Positions 1 through 7,736 of a DNA stretch of 10,320 bases are shown here, in pieces. Under the pieces are notes generated by a model. The model saw only the letters and a program-made list of their open reading frames with translations. It did no database searches and was not told the DNA's origin. How positions within the stretch are numbered: the first letter of the stretch is position 1; each line of letters starts with the position of its first letter. A program made the translations under genes and the position numbers. The DNA is from Tubulinosema ratisbonensis. Its lineage: Eukaryota > Microsporidia > Tubulinosematidae. The stretch lies in the NCBI GenBank assembly GCA_004000155.1, contig RCSS01000632.1, positions 1 to 10,320 on the forward strand. Direction: 5' to 3'.

Positions 1-313
1 TTTTTTTAAATATTAATTTAATAGGAAAAAAAGTTTAACTTACCATAAAAATTTATTATTATTTTTACAATATTAATAATTTTTTAAGAAATACTACTGA
101 TTACTTTAATAAAAATATTACATTTCCATTTAGATTTTAAATTGATAAAATGTTAAAAAAATTTTAATAAATCTTAAAACTAAGTAAAATTATCAAAAAT
201 AACACAGTTTTAATAAATAAATAAAATTATTAATTATTTAAAATACCAGTTTAAATTATAAATTTTAAGTTATTTTAGGTAATTAAAAAGATATTTAATT
301 AATTTTAAAGTAA

Positions 314-537
314 TGTTGTATCTCTCAATAAACAATACTTTAATCAGTTGATTAAAGTAAAATGATTTGTAATGTTTTTTATTCTATCACTTAATTCTTT
401 TCTTATACACTATTTCTATCTTTTTTATTTTATAATAAATAATATCTTCTCTCTTTATTTTTTAAAAAATAACATAAAAGATAAAAAACTATTTTTCTTA
501 AAATCTGAACCTTTCCTTTTGTTAAAAGATTCTAACA
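314..537 (+). repeat. LTR-like repeat, copy A (diverged)
   Basis: This is the first of two related segments. It opens with TGTTGTATC and closes with TCTAACA, which resembles the TGTTG...CAACA ends typical of LTRs. It shares with copy B, in the same order, the opening GTTGTATC, a central block GTAAAATGATTTG followed by TATT-rich sequence, and a terminal block around ATCTGAAC...CTTTTGTTA...TAACA. The copies differ in length by about 30 bases, so they are old. No clear target-site duplication flanks it. The repeat relationship is seen directly; the LTR assignment is inference, and a non-LTR dispersed repeat is equally possible. Confidence 0.5.
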
Positions 538-634
538 CATAATAATTAATGAAAAAATAATCAAACTAATCATAAATATTCTATTAATTTAAAATTAATT
601 TGATTATAAATTGATATTACGTTTCTATAATTGC

Positions 635-825
635 CGTTGTATCCTGAGTGGTACAATTTTAAATCAGGTAGTTGATGTAAAATGATTTGTGATGTACTTT
701 ATTTACTATCTTTATTATTTTCTCAGGCAAAGGGTTCCTCTTATTTATTTCAAATAATAAATATAAAAATTAAACTTATTTTCTTTAAGATCTGAACTCA
801 TATCTTTTGTTATAGGGGTGTAACA
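635..825 (+). repeat. LTR-like repeat, copy B (diverged)
   Basis: This is the second copy, in direct orientation 97 bases after copy A. It opens with CGTTGTATCCTGAG, so the leading TG would have become CG, and ends in GGGGTGTAACA. It is richer in G and C than copy A (for example around 648-660, 724-740 and 815-820), so it may be the less decayed copy. Nothing between the two copies looks like an internal retroelement region, since only about 100 AT-rich bases separate them. Two solo LTRs or a tandem repeat are therefore more likely than one element with its two ends. Confidence 0.5.
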
Positions 826-1179
826 GTTGAATATAAAAAATAATATATTTTTATACTCAATAAATTATTTTAACAATGATTATATATGTACGTTATTATG
901 ATTAATAGGATACTTTTATATAAGAGAGGATGTATTGTTGATAATATTTTTAAAGTAAAAGCAATAAATTATGTATTTATGATTTTATAATTGATAAAAG
1001 ATTGATTTAATAAATCATATAAAAAATATTAGGTAAACTTATACTAATTAAAAAAAAATTAAGAATTTCATTTCTTAACTAAAAAAAGAACATTCAATCC
1101 TTTTATTTCAAACATTTAAATACCTTGTTTAAATCTCTAAATAATTATGTTTTTTAAATCTTAAAGATAGTTTCTTTAT

Positions 1180-1335
1180 ATGGTAAATTTCATTAAAAAT
1201 ATATTTGGTTATTTTAGAAATAATCTTTTATTCCTCTTTAAATATATGAGAAATATTGAAGAAACAGTGATAGGATTAAAAAATAAGAATCAATTTATAA
1301 TAATGTATATTGATTTATATTTAATGTATCATTAA
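1180..1335 (+). CDS. Short open frame, 51 aa, uncertain
   Basis: An ATG-initiated frame of 51 codons, beginning MVNFIKNIFGYF and ending in a Tyr/Met-rich tail (LYLMYH), lies between a stop at 1168 and TAA at 1333. It is hydrophobic and aromatic at the start (residues 4-22) with basic residues spaced through it, so it could be a small membrane-associated peptide. No family is recognised. In sequence this AT-rich a frame of this length can arise by chance given how many ATGs occur, and there is no supporting promoter or poly(A) context. It is listed only because it is the longest ATG-initiated frame I found in this intergenic region. Confidence 0.15.
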   Translation: MVNFIKNIFGYFRNNLLFLFKYMRNIEETVIGLKNKNQFIIMYIDLYLMYH

Positions 1336-1969
1336 AAAAAATTCTTTTAGAATAGTAATCACTTAAAGATAAAGTTAGAATTTTACTTTTTTTTATATCT
1401 TACAAAAAGAAATTTTAAAACCTAAATTAAATTTACTTAATTTTTTATTTAAATTAAATTCTTACCCTAAGAATTTAATATGGATAGAAGAAGAGAAACA
1501 AACATGAAAAAGTACTCCTTCAAGACAACTTTTAAACCTTAAACTATAAAATCATTTTACCTTAATCATTTAATTAACAAAACTGTCCTGTAAGATCAGA
1601 ACAAATACATATTACAGTAAAAGTACAATTTTAAATAGTTATTTAAATTTTAAAAATAATTAATAACAAGTAATTGTTTGATATATAATTTAGAAATATT
1701 GTTAAAATAACACAAAGTTATAAAAAAATTAAGCTGATACTTTAAGTCTTAAATATGTAAATAATTTTATTTAAATTACTTAAACAAATAATTCTTTTCT
1801 TATTGAATATAAACTAAAATTATTCAAAAAATACAATACAATTATTGATTGTCTTAAACCAAAATATATTTTTATTTTTTAAAAAATCAAAAAAATATTT
1901 TTTTTACTACCATTGGTTTATCATGAAACATTTTCACAAATAAAAAAATTAGTTTCATATCATCAAAAC

Positions 1970-3319
1970 ATGGACAAAGATCACCCATACATCCCTCAAC
2001 GAGGCAGGCCACGTAAATCTAAAGAGGAAGAGAGTGTCAGTGAAGTGCTTAAGAAGAGTGAATTGGATAAGGTAGGGAGTATTGATATTAAGAAGAATCT
2101 AGGGTTTAATACGGATAGGTCATACAGTAACATTGTTTTAGAACCAATTGTAGATAAACCAATGAGAGAAACTTTAGTTCATTACAATTACAATCATTGT
2201 AATAATAATTCTAATTATAATCATTGTAATAATTCAAATTATAATTATAATCACAACCAAAGTAATACTTTTAATCATACAAGACAATCTAAAAATAATA
2301 ACATTGATTTTAATAATATTTTTTCACCAGAGAGTATTAACAGTAATATAAATAATAATAATTTATATTCCAGTCCTATATTCAATACTAATACATTAAG
2401 AGATAATATTAATTTAAGGGATAATAACATATTAAGAGATAATAACATATTAAGAGATAATACATTAAGGCATAATATTAATTTAAGAAATAATAATATT
2501 AATATAAGGGATAATACAATGAGAGATAATAATATTAATTTAAGAAATGAATGTAATGTTCAATTTATGAAGAATGAAGGTAATATTAAATTTATGAGTA
2601 ATACAAATAATCTCAGTTTAAGAGAGAATACTATTAATTCATTAAGAGAGAATCTTAATTCAATGAACAGAGATAATCTTAATATTAATTTAAGAGACAA
2701 TATTGTAAGAGATAATACTAATATGTTGAGAGAAAGTATGATGAATAATAATAATTTAAATGAAAATATCCAATATGACCAAATTAACAAATTTACTGGC
2801 ACTTCTTTAGGACAAACACTTAGTCACTTAAGCAATGCAAGTAATTTTGACACTGACCCAAACAACTTAGCTTACCAAAACTATTCTTTATGGGTAAACA
2901 GAAAAAAAAGAAAAAACAACCCTTTACTCTGGCAATACATAAACCAATCATTCGTTCATCCTAGCAAATTCTCAAGCGTAGACTACGTCCAAAAAAGATT
3001 TCTAGGCACATTTACTCAACCGGTCGTAGAAAAAAGTAATTACCAGGTATTACCTTTATTTCTTAATTCTTCTTCACATTCAAATGAATTTGACAACATT
3101 GCTAAAATGTTTTTGGAGAGAACAAGTAAAATTTGTTATGACAATATCACTGTCATGCAACTTAAAAATCTTATGAAAGAGTTTGGGTTGTGTCATAATG
3201 GGAAAAAGACTGAGCTTATTGAGAGAGTTAAGATGACCGTTGATAGGATTAGAAGTAAATTGAGGAAGGAAGAGAAAAAGGAAGAGGTTGTGCAGGAAGA
3301 GGAGTTCTCTTATTTTTAG
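1970..3319 (+). CDS. AT-hook and SAP-domain DNA-binding protein with Asn-rich repeat region
   Basis: This 449-residue protein probably binds AT-rich DNA or chromatin in the nucleus. Residues 9-16 (PQRGRPRK) form a textbook AT-hook with the GRP core. Residues 71-112 are Asn/His/Tyr-rich. Residues 142-256 are a run of degenerate L-R-D-N repeats. A basic cluster NRKKRK at 310-315 could be a nuclear localisation signal, and a conserved-looking segment with normal composition follows (about 316-390). Residues 392-427 match a SAP domain: TVMQLKNLMKEFGL, then GKKTELIERV, two helices around the G-L turn. The tail is Lys/Glu-rich. The start is the first in-frame ATG; an extension to 1913 would need a TTG. 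An out-of-frame mini-ORF (1923-1943) precedes it. Asn-rich parts are far more AT-rich than both ends. PIAS/Siz SUMO ligases also carry SAP, but no RING is present here. The precise role is unknown. Confidence 0.85.
   Translation: MDKDHPYIPQRGRPRKSKEEESVSEVLKKSELDKVGSIDIKKNLGFNTDRSYSNIVLEPIVDKPMRETLVHYNYNHCNNNSNYNHCNNSNYNYNHNQSNTFNHTRQSKNNNIDFNNIFSPESINSNINNNNLYSSPIFNTNTLRDNINLRDNNILRDNNILRDNTLRHNINLRNNNINIRDNTMRDNNINLRNECNVQFMKNEGNIKFMSNTNNLSLRENTINSLRENLNSMNRDNLNINLRDNIVRDNTNMLRESMMNNNNLNENIQYDQINKFTGTSLGQTLSHLSNASNFDTDPNNLAYQNYSLWVNRKKRKNNPLLWQYINQSFVHPSKFSSVDYVQKRFLGTFTQPVVEKSNYQVLPLFLNSSSHSNEFDNIAKMFLERTSKICYDNITVMQLKNLMKEFGLCHNGKKTELIERVKMTVDRIRSKLRKEEKKEEVVQEEEFSYF
2393..2737 (+). repeat. 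In-frame L-R-D-N repeat tract within the SAP/AT-hook gene
   Basis: About 15 degenerate copies of a four-to-eight-residue unit, [L/I/M/V]-R-[D/E/N/H]-N plus zero to four Asn/Ile/Leu residues, run through this segment. At the DNA level an 18-base unit, ATAATAACATATTAAGAG, is repeated perfectly in tandem near 2420-2455. Elsewhere the unit is diverged, but the Arg and acidic positions are kept. This points to expansion by slippage or unequal exchange followed by selection on the charge pattern. Confidence 0.85.
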
Positions 3320-3373
3320 GGATGATGATATCTTATTTTAAGTGTTATTTATAGAAATATTATTTATAGAATT

Positions 3374-3379
3374 AATAAA
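3374..3379 (+). terminator. Possible poly(A) signal AATAAA after the SAP/AT-hook gene
   Basis: AATAAA lies 54 bases after the TAG stop at 3317-3319. It follows two direct copies of TTATTTATAGAA at about 3345-3372. Its position suits a 3' end signal, but AATAAA is common by chance in sequence this AT-rich. Confidence 0.35.
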
Positions 3380-4939
3380 ACATATTTTAATTTAAAAAAA
3401 TATTTTTTTAATTTTAGGTATAAATTAAAAATAAAATATTATTTTTTTTTATAAATAATTTAATTATTAGGAAATTTAGTAAAATAATTATAATTTTAGG
3501 AATTAAATAAATAAATAATTTTTGTAAAAAAAATACTTTTTATATTTATTTGAATTTAAAAAAGGTTATTTAATTATTTATTAAAAAAATAAATTATTTT
3601 TGTAAGGTTTTTAAAATAAAACTCATATCCTTGGGGTTACCTTATAAAAATACTGTTTACTTTTAACAAATTAATGTAAAAAAATTTTATAATAACTTAT
3701 ATTTAGTAACTTACTTTTTTATATACTTTCAGATTTGTGTCTAAGAACCTAAAAAACCTTTTTATTTAGATCGAGAATAGAATTTATTACCCACCTTTCA
3801 ATTTTGAAAAATTTTTTGAACTAAAAAATTTTTGTTGTATTTTTAAGAATGATAAAACGTACAAAGATCTTTCACTATACCTTCTATATAACTAAAAAGA
3901 AACATTACATAAAAAATATATGTTTATAAATGGTTAACTTAACACTAATTGTTGTATTATTATAGCATAAGTTTGGTTTTATTATTGTTACTAAGAAAAC
4001 TGATGTAATAAATAAATCAAAAATTACAATGATAATCAGAAGGATTAATTTATTTAGATGTATAAATAAGAAAAAATCATTTTAACGAGAATTAAATAAA
4101 AGTATTTCATAAAAGCATTAATCTTAATTACAAAACTGATAAGGTGGTTTCTCAGAAAAATCACAAAAATAATTTTTTATTTTTTTTTTGATTCAAATGT
4201 TTATAATTTATAAGAAAAGGTAAGAAGAAGAGCTATTTAAAGAGAAATTTATTAGTTTTTCATATTAAAATATTTAATTGTAAAGAATAGCTATAGATCA
4301 AATCTTGCAATATAACTAAAATATTTTTAAAAAATTTTATTTTACATTCTACTAGTGATTTTAAATAATACCTTATTTAATATTAAGATATAAAACTCTT
4401 TAAGATAAAATATTAATTAAGAAAAAAATAAATCAAGAATTAAATTATGGTTTTCAAACTACTCTTGGTCTCTTACATAAAGTCAATTACTATTTTACTT
4501 ACCAAAAACGCAATTTAAAACCTCTTTTCTTACTATAACAATTTTATTTTGAGAAAAGATCGATTTTTTTAAATTTGATAAGAAATTTAAAATCTGTAAA
4601 TCATTTTTTCTCTTTAATTAAATGTGATGGATAACCAATGTGAATACTTTAAAAAGTAAATAAAAATTATAAAGTTTCCATATTTAAATTATATCTGTAT
4701 TGTCAATATGTGAAATTTACTTAATTTTAAAATTTTTTAGAGAATTTTATAAATTATATAATAAAATAGTAATTTTATTATTTTTAAGATGTTCTAATTT
4801 CTTAAAAATTCTATGTAATTCACTTTTTAAGCATACAATTATGACTTTTAAGTAAGTAAATAAGAGAATATTTGAAAACTCGAATGTTATTATAGCTTTA
4901 TTTATTTATACTATTTTTACTAAGACACAAAAGATTTAA

Positions 4940-5500
4940 TATTTCATATTTAAAGAAATTTTGATTGAAAAAATGAACTTAATAAATTCTTAAAATTGAA
5001 TCTACTATGGATTTTATAAATAGTGTCCGAGTCCTAGAATCCCACACAAATCTTAAAAGTTGTTCAAAGGGAAAAATAGGGATCTTAAATCGGTTTTAAC
5101 TAGAATTAAAAACTATTTAATAAATTTTTAAGTAAAAAATTGTATTTTTAACTTTGAGTTTGAAAAATATAATTTTAAACAATACAACTCTCGTATATTT
5201 CTTTTTAACATCTGAATAACGAAGAAGAACTGCAGAGGTTGGGCAGTAACCAATTTTTTTATTTTTTTTATCATTTTAAAGGTATTTAAATTAAACTAAT
5301 TGAATTAACACAATTATATTTCAGGTACGTTTTCTTATTTGTCTATTATATTTATTAAAATCAAAATACTTTATGATAGTAGTGATTTTTATAATTTTTC
5401 CTTTCGAATAAAAATCTTAAAAAATCTTTTTTTGAAATTGGTTAATCAAAATATACAACAATACACCATCTTGATTTTGCGCGAAAGAAAGTATAATTAA
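4940..5500 (+). pseudogene. Possible decayed Ty3/gypsy-type retroelement pol fragment
   Basis: Four open fragments in changing frames resemble successive parts of a Ty3/gypsy reverse transcriptase and RNase H. At 4940-4966 a stretch reading FIFKEILI sits where the F/Y-x-DD-I-L-I active-site strand would be, with the Asp pair lost. At 5007-5096 comes VRVLESHTNLKSC then GKIGIL, similar to the segment with conserved Cys before FLGH. At 5215-5273 comes NNEEELQRLG followed by an aromatic run, similar to the eLrxFLG-YYRxF region. At 5366-5389 comes ILYDSSDF, similar to the RNase H tDAS strand. Spacing between pieces differs from an intact pol (one gap too long, one too short), and stops and frameshifts are many. 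This could be coincidence in low-complexity sequence. Confidence 0.3.
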
Positions 5501-5780
5501 TGTTTAATTTTTTTATTTAAATAACTTATATCGGATCTTTTATTAATTTTTATATAAAAATATTAATAATACCTTAGAAACAATATCTATAAGATAAAGA
5601 CTAATAAAATTAAATGATTTTGTATTTATTTCAGTACAAAAATTTTTCAGGAGTGATATTTTATTAAATAATTTTTCAGTAAAGAAAGTAAAAAAAAGCA
5701 TAAATATAAATAGTCTAATGATTTCAGTCTGTATTAATACTTTTTTATATTTTTTTCCATATCAGTAACACTTATATTAA

Positions 5781-5836
5781 ATATAAATTTTGTGTTAAAA
5801 ATTAAAAGTTGTCAATTTATAACACAAAATTTATAT
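5781..5836. repeat. 17-bp perfect inverted repeat upstream of the first paralogue
   Basis: The arm ATATAAATTTTGTGTTA at 5781-5797 is exactly complementary to TAACACAAAATTTATAT at 5820-5836, with a 22-base spacer. The inner end lies 71 bases before the ATG at 5908. It includes the G/C-bearing core TGTG/CACA, so it is not simple A/T palindromy. It could be a dimeric-protein binding site in the promoter, a hairpin in a leader RNA, or the ends of a tiny insertion. Confidence 0.7.
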
Positions 5837-5864
5837 CCAATTCTTGATTTTAAATATTTTTATA

Positions 5865-5874
5865 TTCTTATCAA
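5865..5874 (-). promoter_or_regulatory. GATA-like decamer upstream of the first paralogue
   Basis: TTCTTATCAA on the + strand reads TTGATAAGAA on the minus strand and contains the GATA-factor core TGATAAG. It ends 33 bases before the ATG of the gene at 5908. The same decamer lies 32 bases before the ATG of the second paralogue. Function is inferred from this shared position. Confidence 0.4.
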
Positions 5875-5907
5875 AAATATAAAAAAATAAAAAAACAGAA
5901 GACTAAA

Positions 5908-7695
5908 ATGATAATGTGCATAATTATGATTCTTTGCACTCGAAAAAGAACTTATGGAAGTATTGATGATTCTGAACAAATTAAAAGAGTTAAAACAACA
6001 AAAAATGAATCTAAATTGAACTGTTATTTTTCGGCGCGGTGTGAACAAAATGAGCTTCAACCAATTAATTTTAATTATAATACCACAAATGATCATTTTT
6101 CAGAGTTCCAAACTTTGGGTGTCCTAGAAGGTTTTACAAATAATCAATTTAGCAATGTAACAGATAATACAGAAAATGATGATAGCTTAGAACCCCACAC
6201 TAGTTCTTTTCTCAATAATTCACACAAAAATAAAAAATCATTCATAGTTAAACAAAAATCATTTAAACTTAGTTGTGATACTCAAAGTGAATCCGATGTA
6301 GTCATTATTTATAATTTATCAGATCTTATAAAAGAACAAAGAGTTCAATTTGATGTAGAAGCAACAAACTTTAGTCTTATTAGAATAAAGGAAGATATAT
6401 TTAAACCAGGAATAAATGATTTTATTGATAAGTTTGGAATAAACACCTTTTTCCGAGAATTTACTACAAAATATGAGCCTATTGATCAAATTGAAACGTT
6501 AAAAATAGTACAAAAAAATAATGAAAGAAGAAATATCTCAGTAAGAATCTCTTACTTGTACAGAGTAAAAGGTTTATCGCTTTATTCCCCTTTTGTTTTA
6601 TACCTTTGTAATATCATATATACCTTAGAAAAAAGATTTTCATTAAGGCTAAAAAACATTTTCGGGTTTGTTGTTCAGCTTAATAGTACGGTACCATGCA
6701 ACATGTTAAAATATTTTAAAGAAGATAAAATAAAATATTTTACATTCTTTTATGATAATTATATTACCAGCTCATTTATACAAAACTGTTTTAAGGAAGA
6801 GATTGAAATATTAGGGCAGTTTGAAAATTTAAAGGAAATAGTTTCAGTTGCTATAAAAAAGTTTAACGAATTTTTTAATAATTATATTAAAACTATTCCA
6901 AGGCTTTATGATAGTAAATTTAGATTGTATTTTAGAAGAGTTAACAATTATTGCTTTTCTATAAACCAAACAAGGTCAAGAAACTTTTTACAGGTTTGGT
7001 TAATTGATTTGTTTAATAACAACACAAATTCGGTTTTACTTATACTTTTCCTAGAGCTTAAATATTTAATTGAAAGTATTATGCATTACGAAAAGTTTTT
7101 ATTTTTTCCTAAAAGATTCCATTTTTTCTTTTCACTTTTGATTTATAAACTTTGTTTTAATTTACCAAGACTGAAATATGAATTTAACAAACTAAAAACT
7201 AAACAAAATTTTTTGTTTACTGATTCAAAATATATTAACATGTTCGTTTTGGAGATAAGATGTATGATGACCGCGTTTAATATTTCAGTTTTATTGGATA
7301 AAGATCAACTAAAATTAATATTTTACAAATCTTTTATCTCGTATGTTAGGTTGATCAGTCCAAATCTTTTAAATTGTATTTTGTTTGATGAGTTTACTAA
7401 TTTTGAATCTTTTAAAGGATACTCAAAACAAATAAGAGTTAGTTGTATTCCTACTACCAATTTCAATTCGAACAGGTCTAATGGATCAAATGTTTTAGAA
7501 AATGCAAAGATTGAATTTTTAAATCCTGTTTTAATCCAATTAAGTTATTTTGGTTTATATCATAAACAAAAGATGGATATTATGGTTGAGATAGCGGTAT
7601 TAAATAATGAATCATCAGGTTTACAAAGTGAAAATTTTAACAATATTGAAAAAATAACCAATATGTTATCTGAGTACTTTGAAAATTTCGAATAA
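5908..7695 (+). CDS. Putative secreted nuclear-targeted effector, paralogue 1 (unknown family)
   Basis: This gene encodes 595 residues of no family I recognise. Residues 1-11 (MIMCIIMILCT) form a very short hydrophobic leader; Met3 and Met7 are alternative starts. Immediately after, K13-R14, an 11-residue spacer and KRVK at 26-29 fit the bipartite nuclear localisation consensus exactly. Residues 33-125 are polar and low-complexity. SDVVIIYNLSD at about 129-139 resembles a SUMO-interacting motif. From about 150 to the end lies an aromatic-rich, probably helical globular region collinear with the downstream gene; the best-conserved block is 403-451, starting RFHFFFSLL and ending FVLEIR. The internal hydrophobic stretches carry charges and do not look like clear membrane spans. 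A Lys-Arg pair just after the leader could instead be a Kex2-type processing site. Existence as a gene is near certain; secretion and nuclear role are inference. Confidence 0.85.
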   Translation: MIMCIIMILCTRKRTYGSIDDSEQIKRVKTTKNESKLNCYFSARCEQNELQPINFNYNTTNDHFSEFQTLGVLEGFTNNQFSNVTDNTENDDSLEPHTSSFLNNSHKNKKSFIVKQKSFKLSCDTQSESDVVIIYNLSDLIKEQRVQFDVEATNFSLIRIKEDIFKPGINDFIDKFGINTFFREFTTKYEPIDQIETLKIVQKNNERRNISVRISYLYRVKGLSLYSPFVLYLCNIIYTLEKRFSLRLKNIFGFVVQLNSTVPCNMLKYFKEDKIKYFTFFYDNYITSSFIQNCFKEEIEILGQFENLKEIVSVAIKKFNEFFNNYIKTIPRLYDSKFRLYFRRVNNYCFSINQTRSRNFLQVWLIDLFNNNTNSVLLILFLELKYLIESIMHYEKFLFFPKRFHFFFSLLIYKLCFNLPRLKYEFNKLKTKQNFLFTDSKYINMFVLEIRCMMTAFNISVLLDKDQLKLIFYKSFISYVRLISPNLLNCILFDEFTNFESFKGYSKQIRVSCIPTTNFNSNRSNGSNVLENAKIEFLNPVLIQLSYFGLYHKQKMDIMVEIAVLNNESSGLQSENFNNIEKITNMLSEYFENFE

Positions 7696-7730
7696 TTAAA
7701 TTTAAAGATTTTTTTAATCAAATTTTTATA

Positions 7731-7736
7731 AATAAA
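7731..7736 (+). terminator. Possible poly(A) signal AATAAA after paralogue 1
   Basis: AATAAA occurs 35 bases after the TAA stop at 7693-7695. The placement is plausible for a short 3' untranslated region, but the motif is not rare in this composition. Confidence 0.3.

Larger units (their letters stand above)
1..1969. other. AT-rich intergenic region with repeat relics
   Basis: No convincing gene is visible in this stretch. Composition is extremely AT-rich with stops in all frames. Two islands of slightly higher GC, near 630-660 and 725-745 and again near 815, lie inside a diverged repeat described separately. A short open frame at 1180-1335 is listed separately. A 20-base piece of the repeat, with one mismatch, recurs on the minus strand at about 1549-1573, so a third more degraded copy may lie there. 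An ATTGG (reverse CCAAT box) occurs at 1912-1916, some 53 bases before the first gene's ATG; this is weak as a promoter call. I saw no tRNA or rRNA signature. Confidence 0.6.
3320..5907. other. 2.6 kb intergenic region without an intact gene
   Basis: No intact gene is visible on the + strand. Two short open stretches occur: 3710-3895, about 60 codons with one internal TAG at 3767, and 3930-4085, 51 codons beginning with a leader-like MVNLTLIVVLL and broken by TAG at 3963. Both are of a size that chance can produce. A GC-richer patch at about 5007-5100 and another at 5221-5251 belong to a possible retroelement relic listed separately. A copy of the decamer TTGATAAGAA is at 4575-4584. The last 130 bases contain an inverted repeat and another copy of the decamer that may regulate the next gene. 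No tRNA or rRNA is recognisable. Confidence 0.6.

Noticed and set aside
1913..1969. N-terminal extension of the SAP/AT-hook gene by 19 residues
   Set aside because: The extension begins with TTG; the first in-frame ATG is at 1970, directly before the AT-hook segment.
2560..2802. Minus-strand open frame of 80 codons opposite the L-R-D-N tract
   Set aside because: It is the antisense of a repetitive Asn/Leu coding tract, giving a monotonous Leu/Ile/Ser product; it is a shadow of the real gene.
3710..3895. About 60 open codons with one internal TAG
   Set aside because: There is no start codon, recognisable motif or conserved context; a run of this length is expected somewhere in several kilobases of such sequence.
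4539..4656. Short frames with HFFSLIKC, then EYFKK in another frame, faintly like the family core RFHFFFSLL...KYEF
   Set aside because: The similarity is a handful of common aromatic residues, needs a frameshift and a shortened spacing, and is at chance level in this composition.
5860..6096. Minus-strand open frame of 78 codons across the start of paralogue 1
   Set aside because: It overlaps the leader and nuclear-signal coding region of a well-supported gene and has no features of its own.
6978..7190. Possible membrane spans in paralogue 1 around residues 374-392 and 403-418
   Set aside because: Both stretches carry Glu, Lys, Arg or His within the would-be span and align with an amphipathic-looking pattern in paralogue 2, which fits buried helices better.
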